A stretch of 64,000 nt of DNA, taken from NCBI GenBank assembly GCA_946406115.1, contig OX291557.1:11378501-11442500 (forward strand). Reading direction: 5' to 3'. How positions within the stretch are numbered: position 1 is the stretch's first letter; the number at the start of each line of letters is the position of its first letter. This document shows positions 12,912-24,010 of the stretch, in pieces. A model generated the notes under the pieces. That model did no database searches. It was not told the origin of the DNA and worked only from the letters and a program-made list of their open reading frames with translations. The stretch is from Apoda limacodes (taxonomy: Eukaryota > Arthropoda > Insecta > Lepidoptera > Limacodidae). Position numbers and translations under genes: made by a program.

Positions 12912-13171
12912 TAGATGGTCGTGAGGCACCCACGCGTCGGTACGGCCGACGCGACAAATCGTCAAGGTTGACTTCAATGACACGTCGCGCCGGCAGATTT
13001 TTCAGTGAAATAGTTTCACTAGGCGGCGTCGGTGACGGCAGCGTCTGCGCCGCCGCCGGCGGGTCGATGCCCCGTCGCCCGCCGCCGTTCGGCACGCGAT
13101 CACAGTACAGAGCACCAGTAGGGTACAACCCCAATAAACCAGTAACGGATAACTACCCGCATTACGGATGA
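12912..13171. other. GC-rich, exon-like island of unknown function
   Basis: A sharply GC-rich island in AT-rich DNA, open in three frames. The plus strand gives a 67-codon ORF (12968-13171) ending in GYNPNKPVTDNYPHYG and a stop. The minus strand gives a 116-codon ORF (12784-13134) containing EVNLDDLSRRPYRRVGASRP, and a third ORF at 13002-13205. No convincing splice pair or family was identified. It could be an exon of an unknown gene, a promoter-associated CpG-rich block, or repeat-derived. Confidence 0.3.
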
Positions 13172-16100
13172 AAATCTCCAAAAGCTTAACCCAAAAGAGT
13201 AACATTATTCTGAATTACCTTTTTTTGGATTTGTTTTTCTTATTTCGAACACTAATCAGTGGCAGTTCTAATCTACCAGTCTGAAAAATATTTCCGAAAA
13301 TTTTTAACCGCTTTTTTAACACGCATTTCTATCTCATTAAATCCTTCTAGTTCGTTACCATTCGTTCGTTTTAAGAAATTTTAGTGAGTTCGCCCCAAAG
13401 CGAGTCAAACGCCAATTTCTAAAAAAACCAACGATATTGAACTATTGAATACCTAATAAACAGCGATACTGTTCTCCGTTATTTTTTCCCTACATATTTC
13501 AGACTAACATATTAAATAAAAATCAAAAGTGCTTTTACTTTTAAAACGATTTTATTTTAATTTGTACTCAAGGGCTCTATTTTTTTTTAATCAAAAACGG
13601 TGGCATTGCATACATCCCTGCATGTGCAGTTATTACCAGTTTAAAAAGTGGAAAGCGGATATCTACATTAATTTGCTGTTATGTTCACGAAACAGTTACT
13701 TTTTACCTTACTGACAATCAGTCTACTGTGTCTCCGAGACTGCTGCAATGCAACTGAACCGTCGTAACCGCGCTAATTTCGCGACTATTTTCTCCGACCA
13801 CCTTCACCGATAAACCGCACTTCCGTTTCGTGAGAGCACGGCCATCGGTGCGCCGTAACTACCTTCACTCGCACATGATCCGATTAGCTCTTACAACAAG
13901 TACCTAAGGAGCTTTGATCGCTTTTGAAAGCTATTCTGAAAATGACCACCTACGTTGTCGTAAAAATAAAAACATTCAGTTACAACGTTCTAATTTATAC
14001 TAATATTATTAATGAGGAAGTGACTTTTTTTATTTGATGTGCTGCAATTGAGCTGATTATTGGTACAGGTTTTAACTAAAGGACATAGGCTTTTTGCCTC
14101 GCAATATTCTGAAGTTTCCACAGGAACAATAAAGTTATTATACTGAATTCCACGAGGACAGACTATAGCTTCGTACATCTTAAGCTTGATAAAACAAACT
14201 TCCTTAATTTAACTACACCTCACACAAAAATCTATCACTAATCAAATTTAACACAACATAAAATTGAGTGATCTTTTCGAGCGGTAACATGATAATAATA
14301 GAAGGGAGGTAATGTCGATATCTATACTGTACTATGGCCAAGGAGTTGCCGTAGAAATCCTACACCGATAACCGAATTTAGCGGAGGCGGAGCCGCGGGC
14401 AAGAGCTATTTCCAATAGTAGGAAGGTTATATAATTATTGATAGTGGCCAATAGCGTATTTCTTAATCAATGTCTATAAGGACTTGCCGACTGCTAATGA
14501 AATGAAAATGTTAACAAATGGCAAGATCTGTTGGTGCGATGGAGTAAAAGACAGACAAAAAATCTCATTATGAAAATTTGTCATCTGTCGTATATATCTT
14601 GTAGTCGTATAACAATGAACTGCAATGTGAGTATGAACTTTTGCAGTCTGCATGACGTTTCATTGAATATATCAACAGTAAATTGTTGTGTTACATTGTA
14701 ACAATATGGACCGCAACACTAAACTATCACTATCGAAATCGAATCTAACTAACTAATCGAAATTCACTTTGAACCATGAGGAAAATAAAATTTTAAAAGG
14801 CGGCGCTAGTGGACGTCAGAAACCTTCTGATTTATTAGAAATATTTTGAGGACATAAAGAGGGTATATTTTTATATCCACTTACCTTTACTCATGGTTAC
14901 CTCCTTTTTGGGATTAAAACCATGATCTTATAATGCATCGTTAAGAAACCAAAGCACACTTAATTATATTTTAATATGTTTTCAAGATACCTAGCTCGAC
15001 GACCTATTTGCGAAAAACACCATTGTCATCCATGCTTAAAAATACGACTTGCTCGATGAATGTTACGCAAAACTAGCGGTGGCACTAGAAAATAATCTTG
15101 AACCAGCAATGCAATTTGCATCGGGCATAAACTTATTCTGCACTATGCAACGTATGCATGATTGTTCAAATAATATGGAGGTAGAATAAGACGAAATTTA
15201 ACTAGTGAAATATATAGTATATATCGTAGTCGCAAAAAAAAAAAAAACCCCATGACTAGGTACTCCAAGCCCGGTTGATACAAACTTAAATTCGATATAT
15301 AAAATATACTTCAATTTGGGTTAGGTAAGGTTGTGTTAAACGACTTTACTAACCTAACTTGAAACAATATCGTATAGTAATTAGATTTTTTTGTAAAAAT
15401 TTAAATTTTGGATGAACCGGACTAGCCAATCCCTATATTTGTCGAATTTTTCCCTACGACTATAACATGTAAATCACTCACACATAATTCTTACTAAAAA
15501 ACGCTTTTATACCGAATAAATTTAAATCAACAATTACTTACAACAATCAATTTTACTTAAATATGTTATAAATTTTTAGCTCGGAATGAATCACGAATCG
15601 AATAACACTTGTACCTATTGTGATTGAATAAGTAGTAAAATAAAAGCACAAAACGAAATCATAATAAAAAATTGAAAACAATTCACTTTTGTCAAGTCAT
15701 TATCATAAAAAAGTTATTGATTTAGCCTAAAGCGAGTCGTGCAATTACTACAAACATAGCATAGTAATCGACGATTAACTAATTGTATTCAGGTAATCGC
15801 AAACAATGCCATCGATTGCGATGCCTTCATTTAACTTTGTTCTTCGATTTACGTTTTTTTGTAGCGATTTTGCGATTCGTCTATTATATTCGATAATTTC
15901 TAAATGATTCCAACAAATACTGAAGGTAACCGTTGTTTCTTGTACCTCATAGTTGTATCATAAAGACAAAAATTTGAGTAGATAGGTGCCTACTTATTCA
16001 CATTTTTGTTTACTTTAATTCGCGTTTTTGGTCGGATAGCTTGATAGAAATATATATCACACACATCAAAAGATTTCGTTCACCCGGAAAAACTAAAATT

Positions 16101-16304
16101 ATACTTTTTTGCTGAATTTTTTTCAATTTTATTTTTGAACATTTGTTCTTTGTTTAAAAGTATGACGTTAGTAACTTCTCTTGTTTATGGTGTGGTTCGT
16201 ATTTAAATAAGATAGCATTTTTATATATTTTATTATAACCATAAAATATATTAAGTTCCCCAAGTGAACGCAAACCTTTTTGATGTGTGTATACAGTGTG
16301 AATT
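13172..16304. other. Non-coding, no gene recognised
   Basis: AT-rich DNA with no ORF showing a recognisable domain. A short minus-strand fragment of the dispersed repeat carrying cgataaccgaattta lies at about 14340-14405. An A run is present at 15235-15246. Confidence 0.6.
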
Positions 16305-16970
16305 TTTAAGTGGGCGTGCATGGCCAAGTCCGAATCTAAGAGGAATAGCGAAAAGAACTCAAAGGACTCTCGGGCCCTACGGGTCTATGAAAACTAAAAC
16401 TGCATTATTGGATTTTTTTAAATCGAATTCGTTGATAAGAAACGGATTAAGGGAAGTAATAACATACGGGAAACTTAAGGAAAGTGTTGGATTTTAATAA
16501 ACTGCTTTATATTTTAAAGAAATGTCTTTAATAATATAATCATACTTACATTACCTATACTTTGTTCAAAATGATGCTTAAGCAGTCATCTTTACAACAT
16601 AATGTTCTTATTTAAGTTTTTTATTATGTTTTCACGGTTAAAGGCGACAGTCAAAGAAAAAATATTCAATATTAAGGTTCAATAGGCATAGGTAACCTAA
16701 GAAAAAAAAAAGTTATGCGTTAAAATTCCAACAATTATTATTACTTACCAGATTCCGTTTCTTATTAGCGACACTACCGAATGGTGTAATTAGTGTGTTT
16801 TTTTTTTCAAAATCAACTGGTTTGATGCCTGGCTAGGAATGCAATTTTTTCCAAAAACCCAATGATGCAGTTTTAGTTTTTATCAAAATCGGGCTCGAGA
16901 TTTCTTTTGAGTACTTTTCGCTATTCCTCATAGATTTGGCCAGGCACGCCCACTTGAAAAATATGTTTCT
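16305..16970. repeat. Element with long, diverged terminal inverted repeats
   Basis: The left arm, about 16308-16420, starts aagtgggcgtgcatggcc and contains gaggaatagcgaaaag. Its reverse complement appears at about 16850-16966, ending ggccaggcacgcccactt and containing cttttcgctattcctc. The arms run about 110 bp at roughly 75% identity by eye and enclose about 430 bp. This is the layout of a non-autonomous inverted-repeat (foldback or MITE-like) transposon. The 77-codon ORF at 16264-16497 is just the left arm read through. Confidence 0.55.
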
Positions 16971-19900
16971 ATCAATTTTACGTTCTGATGTAAAGTATTA
17001 TTTTGCTTTTAAGAAATTTAGCAAACATTGTTTAAGTATTTTATAGTAAAGTTATTAATGAAAACAAATCCAATTAAGGATCCAATCGATAATTATCTAA
17101 ATCAAATTAAAAAAAAATATTGGCATTGCATTCAAAAAGTTTCCAAATAAGCAGACAGGAGTACCTACCTACTACTAAAATCAATAATAATGTTATGTCT
17201 GCAAAAAAATTCATCAATTATAAAAATTGCATTAGGTGTTCCAACCATTTCTATTCCAGTCCATTTCTAAAACCAATTCCAATCCAAACTCCCACAGATA
17301 AATCTCTGAATCGAATCGAAAAAATTTAAGCATGAAATGTATGAAATTAAATCTGGTCGATAATACTAAAGTCCGGTTGTAACAAGATACTTTAATTAGA
17401 TACACTTGCCGTCTCAAAATAGTTTAATAGACAAAAAGAATCTGCAAACAAAATCATTCACAAAAAAAATCAAGAAACTACCTATATGTTGAAAATTATG
17501 AGAAAATAACCAATATTTTCAAGACACCTAAAGAAATTTAAAGAATACATTAAATAAGTATGAAATATATCTTGAAGATGATAAGCATAAAACAAATAAA
17601 ACAATATAAGGCTGAACTGAATCCGGTTTTTTCAGATGAAATGAAGGCGTTAAAATAAATTTTCTCGAGCAGAGTAATGTAGGTATCATATGGGTACTTG
17701 GTATACAATGTGCGGGCACGTACGGGTAACCAATCCAGATCAGATGCCATGGTCAATATACGAATGACAGAAGGCCAGCATGTAGTTAACGCCAGTAGGT
17801 CCAACGTTCAATCTACGGTGCAGCCGCGGGTTTCTAGCTACATCCTACTCACGACCACACTTATCAATGAAATTCCTGCGTAAAGCTAGCAGCGCCGCGG
17901 TTCCAACGGTGCCTCGCGTTCTTTCTTCTGACGTAACAAAATGGCGGACAACACACATGTGCTCGCCCTATCTAGTTAGACATTCCTAAAATTCATTCGT
18001 CTCATTATCTTATTTACTTAATTATTGTCAGATAACTTTATATAAGATGCTTCCTACTTATTCCCAGTATGGCGACATAACGAAATATATTGCTAAATAA
18101 AAGAAATCAATTGAATTCTAAAAGAAGACATTCCAGAATGGAAAATATACATATTATTATGTACTTATACTTTAAACAAAATTGATATCTAATTATAAAT
18201 TGGAAATATTAAATCAGAACCACTGTCGCCATCTATATTTCATCAACAGCATCAATATTGTGTCAGCAAGGCTTGAAACTTTTTTCGTAATGTTAAGTTA
18301 ATTCGTAAGATGTCAGTAGCATACATAACAGTAACTAACATAATACAGTAAGGAAAATATAGATGGTGCTGTGCTAGTAACTCTTTATTGCACGATTGAT
18401 CGAATAGGTAGCGTTATAGTACAGTCATATTAGATACATTTTAGGCTAAAAAACATTAATTCGAAGATTTCAACCTCCCGTTGAACATACTAATAGTCCC
18501 CAACGATAGCTTTTGCGCTCGCGCTGCCATCTTGGAAAAAAGGTACCCTTTTTTAGTTTTTTGCTTATTTCTCGGCAATTTTTGCTGTGACGGAAAAAAT
18601 GTGGTGATAAAAACTATAGATTATTAAATATCCTATAAAAAAGCTCAACTTATTACTTTTGTATCTCTAGTATATTAGGTGTAATCCGGCCATAAAGAGG
18701 AAAATTATTTATTTTTTTGCTGCCGATATACCGTTTGTTTTATGTTTACTCCAAAATGGTTCAAATATATTTTTAGATTTATTCCGCAAAGCTACCAAGA
18801 AAAGGAAGAGATGAGATGAGAGGGTGATAAAGAGAGAAAAATGGAGGGGAGGAAAGTGGCAAATGCATTATGTGACATGATGTGTATGGCTGAGTCGGAA
18901 TGTGTTTTGGGGTCACTTGGTGGGTATAAGTACCACGAAATAGCCGCGACTGGCTATCAATACCGAAAAGCCATGACCAGCCATCAGTTGATTATCGTCT
19001 AGGAGGTATGCCTAACTTCCCCTAAAGACTTAGGCAACTTATTCCGATTTACGTGACTTTGTATGTAAATGTATATAGTTACCAAGCACCGTTTATACTA
19101 CAGCAATACTACCAATAGTCATAGGCTGGAAATACTTGACGTAGCGCTTTCACATAACGTAAGCCTAGATTCCTATCTGGCTAGACAGATTTTGCTTAAA
19201 ATTTCTTCCCGTAATTATATGTCCCTCTTACTCCTATCCCACAAAGGCGTATTCAAGAAAGCCCTTAAAAAGCTTATTAGCTTAAAGCAGCTAGATCGCA
19301 TCTTCTCTCATTAGATGTCACGACAAATTGACGTGGTGACAAGTTGACTCGATTTCTTACCAGGCACTCTAAGTTAAGCTACCATCAGTCAGTGCTCTAA
19401 ACAAGCGTTCACCGATGCCCGAGGACATAAAGTTACTAATAAGAGAGCCCAACGCCGCACGATGACAATGTTACAATTATCGATATCCCTTTGCCGAAGA
19501 CTAGACTCCTTCTACAAAAGTGTCAAGAAGTCTACAGGCGTACAAATAGTAGTCACGAAAACGCGATGAAAGAGATGTGGCCTAGGCTAACTTGAGCTAT
19601 AAATCTATTGAAGTCGATGGCCCTGAGCGCCATTCCTTCCTTCCAAAGACTAAATTAATACTGTGCTGACGACTTAAAAGCAGACTGCTTAGAAAAAACT
19701 TAGAGTCGTAATGCTTGCTTAGCACTAAACCAGTAGACACCAATCATGACCGCAAGGTAGACAGTGAGGTCAGAAGTAGATGCGCTCTCCCGCCGTTTCT
19801 CTCTCCACCTCCTGTCATTGCAGACGAAGGTCTGCAGACTATCAAAATTAAGTTTACCCCTGATTATTTATTAACAAGTATGATTAACGGGGCGATGTCA

Positions 19901-20036
19901 AAATACATTTTTTCACGACGTAGTTAAGGTAAAAATGTTGGCGTACCTACATATTATATACCAATACACGAAACAGGTTTCGGTTGTTTCTACTCTATCG
20001 TAAAAACAGTAACACATAAAACCTTTAACAAATAAT
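16971..20036. other. Non-coding, no gene recognised
   Basis: AT-rich with some GC-richer patches (17690-17950, 19390-19850). An 81-codon plus-strand ORF at 19069-19314 (ends KLISLKQLDRIFSH) has a plausible composition but no family or splice signals I can defend. The 61-codon ORF at 17698-17883 has the same status. Both could be scraps of old retroelements. Confidence 0.5.
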
Positions 20037-20292
20037 AAAAACCGGCCAAGTGTGAGACGGGCTCAAGCTTTGGATCGAAGCATTACCATCTTAAATTATC
20101 GTATCAACGCCATGTAGCGTTAAATATTTAGATACTTTGGAGAATCTATCTATTACAAACGATTTAAAAGTTAAGCAACGTGGAGCTCGGTCAGTAAATG
20201 GACACTTTTTGTTTTTAATGTGTTCGTAAATTACGTAAATGTTGGTAAGGAACCCACGGTGTGCGAGTCCGACTTGCACTTGACCGATTTTT
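20037..20292. mobile_element. Inverted-repeat element (MITE-like), foldback family copy 1
   Basis: The left end reads aaaaccggccaagtgtgag. The right end, reverse-complemented, reads aatcggtcaagtgcaagtcgg followed by the gact and ggttcc phrases seen at the ends of the larger copy at 42467-42905. Both copies share interior phrases such as taaattacgtaaatg. There is no coding capacity. It is a non-autonomous DNA element by structure; the superfamily is unknown. Confidence 0.6.
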
Positions 20293-22094
20293 TTCTTATT
20301 GAAAATCCTACGAAGCACCACATCACCAATGAGGTAGAAAATAAGTGAAAATTGACTGTTGGCATACGCCGGCATTAAATTTGACGTAAAGTCAAATATT
20401 TAATGTAAATAAAAACTGTTTTGCGCCTTAACGACAACGACGGATTAAAGGGGCAAAAAGTGGTTAAAGGTTAACTTGAAATCTTATTATTTTGATGTTA
20501 GGATCTTGCAGTTTGATAGTAAAGATTAAAAATATATTTTCTCATTTTTTCTGTTTAATTTTTCATAACTGTTTTTGTTAATAATGGGAATTTGCTATTA
20601 GCTACTTAAGTAGCAAAGCATCGGAATTGGTGAATTGGGAAGAATAAGCAAGTAACGATGCGCAAAGTCGAAAGATATCACACCTAATACGGGCGTTCTT
20701 CGGGTATTAAACAAGTTATATGTCCTTGTTAAAATAGCCGCTCTCCAGACAGCAGCCACATTAAAATAACGTAAATAGTTACTGATTATGATATTTATTA
20801 CAAATATCAAGCACGGTTTTTTATTCTGAATTGTCTACTGCAGTTGGCTGATGCAGCCCATATAGTGTCCAATGCTTAAGGGTTCCCCGCGGCTCGGCTT
20901 GGGTTGCCGCTCTTGGGGTTGTCCCTTCACTAGGTTCACATGTTTATTAACCTTCCCTTCGAATACTATGAAAATACATTGAAGAGAACGAGAGTGCCGG
21001 CAACTACTGTACATCAACTTTGTACCACTGAGACCAGTGTTGCCGATGTATGAAACAAACTCTCCAACTTATTCAACAGTGTACCAGTAGACAAAAAGAT
21101 CCAAATCAACAATTATGTATACATTTATATCGATGCGCAACGAATTCGCAACGCAGAAAACTTTGACGCAAATTTCAGAAATGCGATTACGTGCGGCAAG
21201 GCGTCTCTGTTCTACGATTGGTGTACCATACCACTGATGATCGTCAACCGTATTGAACGTATTTTTACTAGGTAGTGGCATGGATCGTTAAAAGCTTTGC
21301 ACACTGCTTTTATTGATGAAAAGATACAGAATAAAAAACATAGGACATTATTACCAACATGAACACTGATGGAAACTATTTTTTATCAAAAATATAAAGC
21401 TTTAGAAACAGATGGAAAAATGTGTTCTGATTTTTTAGAACGAGCATATCTTCATTTAAAGGGCTTTTAAGTTTATTAACGCCATATCTAAATAAACTCT
21501 CTTGCAAACGCACTGTCTCCGACTTGACTTAAAATAGTGTTAACAAGTACGACGTAACAACGCGATGCGAATTAAATTGCAAGTTCTTGCGATGTGTTCG
21601 TGCGAGGTCGCGTATTTTGCGACGCATCGCAGTATTGTTTTGTGACCCAAATACAGACACCCGTTTTAGGACTTGAAAATCGTCGTCTTGCCATTAAGCT
21701 TACACATTTTTGAGCGCTGGCTGGCATTTTTTCGAATATATTGCCAAATTAGGAATCAAAGTCTTGAAACATATGTATCTATATAAACAACATGCACTCA
21801 AAAATTAATTATATGCATAGAAACTGCATCTATAGTTCCCATTAATAAATAAGGAAGTTGATATAAGACGGAAGAGTTAATGCCCTTTAGCTCTAGCTCC
21901 GTTAAATTTTATTTTGAGTTATGTAGAGGCATTATATATACATTTTTTTTGCAAAAATAGCGGGCACCTAAGCATATGATCTGTTCTACAACATCTATAC
22001 TCAATTTAATTGTTGTAATTAGCCTGTATCGTTAGAATATCATAAATTAACATGCACGTAATGCATTTGACCCATTTTATGACAAGCTAGACTT
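20293..22094. other. Non-coding, no gene recognised
   Basis: AT-rich; ORFs up to 94 codons are without recognisable domains. A moderately GC-rich patch at 20835-20950 was not identified. Confidence 0.6.
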
Positions 22095-22410
22095 TCCCAG
22101 CGGCTCCGCCCGCCATAAATTCGGTTATCGGCGTGAAACTCCTTAATTAACACCAATTAATTAATTAATAAGTTATACCAATGAATTGCTATAGTATGCT
22201 ATAGGTGCAGCAATAGTTCGTTTAACTCTGTTATAGTTATTCCCGCAGAAACTATTGAATTTTTAGGGATAAAAAGGAGCCTATTTGCTAATCCAGGACC
22301 TAACCTATATGTATGCCAAATTTTATCCCAAACCGTCCAGTGGTTGAAGCGTGATTGAGTAACAAACATCCATTCAGACATACAAACTTTCACATTTATA
22401 ATATTAAGTA
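22095..22410 (+). repeat. Dispersed repeat (SINE/LINE tail family), copy
   Basis: Contains the family phrases ccgccataaattcggttat, cggcgtg, a ttatagttattcccgc block, ggacctaacctatatg, ccgtccagtggttgaagcg and attgagtaacaaacatcc, ending in a cattt-ataatattaagta tail. The same ordered phrases recur at 37745, 39685, 47230, 57885 and 61990. The ORF here is repeat DNA read on the other strand. Confidence 0.65.
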
Positions 22411-22429
22411 CGATTTTCTTTTTTGTTTT

Positions 22430-22840
22430 TTAATGTATTTTGCTAAAATTACAACCTGCATCCTTCTGGGCATGCTTCCGACTACATTTTGATGATGTTT
22501 TTAAAAAATACGATCCCAGTCTTTAGTGGAGAAGGCTGAACGTATCTCTAACGCTTCTTTTTACAAGATCCCAAACATGCTCTATTGGAATGAGGTCCGG
22601 GATGGCTAATCCAAACGATAAACCTGCACCTCTTGGATATACGCTTCCACATCGCCGGAACCGTGAACTCGAGCATTGTCGTCCATAAAAATGGAATTTT
22701 CACAAAGAATATTAATGAGGGTTGAGCATTTGGAATCAGGACCTCCATTAAGTACCGATGTCTATTTTATTCGCCAATTTAATATAACTTATAGCTGCCC
22801 AAAACAATACGGAGACCCACCGAAAGGAGTAACTTTTTCA
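22430..22840 (-). pseudogene. Tc1-like transposase fragment
   Basis: The minus strand encodes, with frameshifts, a VLFWAAISY segment, then CENSIFMDDNARVHGSGDV, AYIQEVQVYRLD, and a broken PIEHVWDLVKRS segment. This is the DDN...H and P-x-x-NPIE-x-xW region of Tc1/mariner DDE transposases, carrying the second catalytic Asp and the final Glu. Several stops and frameshifts make it dead. The full-length LINE begins immediately at its upper end, so this element was probably the LINE's landing site. Confidence 0.7.
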
Positions 22841-22862
22841 AAACATACGTCATGACACTGAC

Positions 22863-23558
22863 ATGGCAAAAATGTTTACTACACAAATGGCACAATTCCA
22901 AGCTGAGCTCAGAGAAAACCCAGCTCCATCTTCAGATCTGGCCGCTAACTTTGCTAGCTTTAAAACCTTTGTTTTGTTTTCTCTAAATAATCTGCATACA
23001 CAAGCACAACACTTGGCCAAGGAAGTTGACAGGATTGAAATGAGGAGTCGCCGCAAAATTCTTCTAGTGCATGGTGTTCCCGAAAATAAGTCTGAAGACA
23101 CTGTTGTGTCTGTTACAAAAATTGCAGCGGAACACTTGAAAATGTCTTCTTTTAACAAAGATTCGATAAGCCACTGTTATCGCATGGGAAAGGCTTCAAA
23201 GGAAAAGCCAAGGCCTATTTTGGTAAAATTTCATGAAATATCAGTTCGTGATAGGTTGTGGTTTGCCAAAACTGGTTTACGGAGTACCGGCATAACTTTA
23301 TCCGAATTCCTCACAAAGTGTCAGCATGAGGCGTTTATGTCTGCCCGAGAACGCTTCGGTGTAACCAAATGTTGGACTCGAGGAGGTTCTATTGTTATCC
23401 TAACGCCTGACGGTAAGCGGCACAGTGTTATCAGTTGTGATGAAGTCGACCTGATCTCCACTGAGACCACATCCACTACAGTGACATCCGTGACCTCTGT
23501 TGCTGCAGCTTCCATGGAGACGAAAGCTAACAAGTCGAGGAGGACAACTAAAAAATAG
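22863..23558 (+). CDS. LINE ORF1 protein (nucleic-acid-binding, RRM-like)
   Basis: 231 codons. Residues about 1-65 are Gln/Leu/Asn-rich and helical in character (LNNLHTQAQHLAKEVDRIEM), compatible with a short coiled coil. Residues about 66-170 read RKILLVHGVPE, then SISHCYRMGK, RPILVKFHEISVRDRLW and EFLTKCQHEAFMSARERFG. This is the pattern of L1-ORF1-like RRM plus C-terminal domains carried by many insect LINEs. The tail is Ser/Thr-rich and then basic (KANKSRRTTKK), fitting RNA binding. The usual role of ORF1p is to coat the element RNA. The M chosen is the first in frame; if the element is 5' truncated, a longer N-terminus (often with a zinc finger) has been lost. It lies 452 bp before ORF2. 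Confidence 0.8.
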   Translation: MAKMFTTQMAQFQAELRENPAPSSDLAANFASFKTFVLFSLNNLHTQAQHLAKEVDRIEMRSRRKILLVHGVPENKSEDTVVSVTKIAAEHLKMSSFNKDSISHCYRMGKASKEKPRPILVKFHEISVRDRLWFAKTGLRSTGITLSEFLTKCQHEAFMSARERFGVTKCWTRGGSIVILTPDGKRHSVISCDEVDLISTETTSTTVTSVTSVAAASMETKANKSRRTTKK

Positions 23559-24010
23559 CCGGTGTCGCTATCTCTAGTGCAAGTCACGAAAATCATTGCA
23601 ATGACGTTGGCAAATAACTGGTCGCACGCCACTCAATTTTTCACTAAACGAACATATCACTTTTAATGTAAAATTACCTTCGTTTTTAAAAATGTTTTGT
23701 ATTAGTCAGGTTATTTTCTGTTTTGTTATCTTTTTAATTGACATTTCTTTTTTTTTTTTTTTGCGGTCTGGATACACACTATTCAGCCGTATGATTTTGT
23801 TACTTTATTTTTTTTTTGTAAGAATGAGTGTAAGTACTTTGTTTGTTGCTTTATTTTTTGTAAGAATGAGTGTAGGTACTTCTAATAATTTTCTTTCTTT
23901 AGACAGCTGGCAGGTAGAGTATTTAGTTATACGCCTTGCTTATATATTTTATTGTTGGTTAAATATATTGTGTATTTAGTATTTATATAATATTATTTAT
24001 ATTTAAATAT
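23559..24010. other. Inter-ORF spacer of the intact LINE
   Basis: A 452 bp AT- and T-rich spacer with two near-copies of a 27-30 bp phrase (about 23817-23837 and 23859-23879, each containing gtaagaatgagtgta). The 95-codon ORF here is a low-complexity phenylalanine-rich read-through and is not called a gene. Confidence 0.6.

Noticed and set aside
23692..23979. 95-codon Phe-rich ORF between LINE ORF1 and ORF2
   Set aside because: Low-complexity T-rich spacer within the LINE, with an internal near-repeat; no reason to think it is translated.
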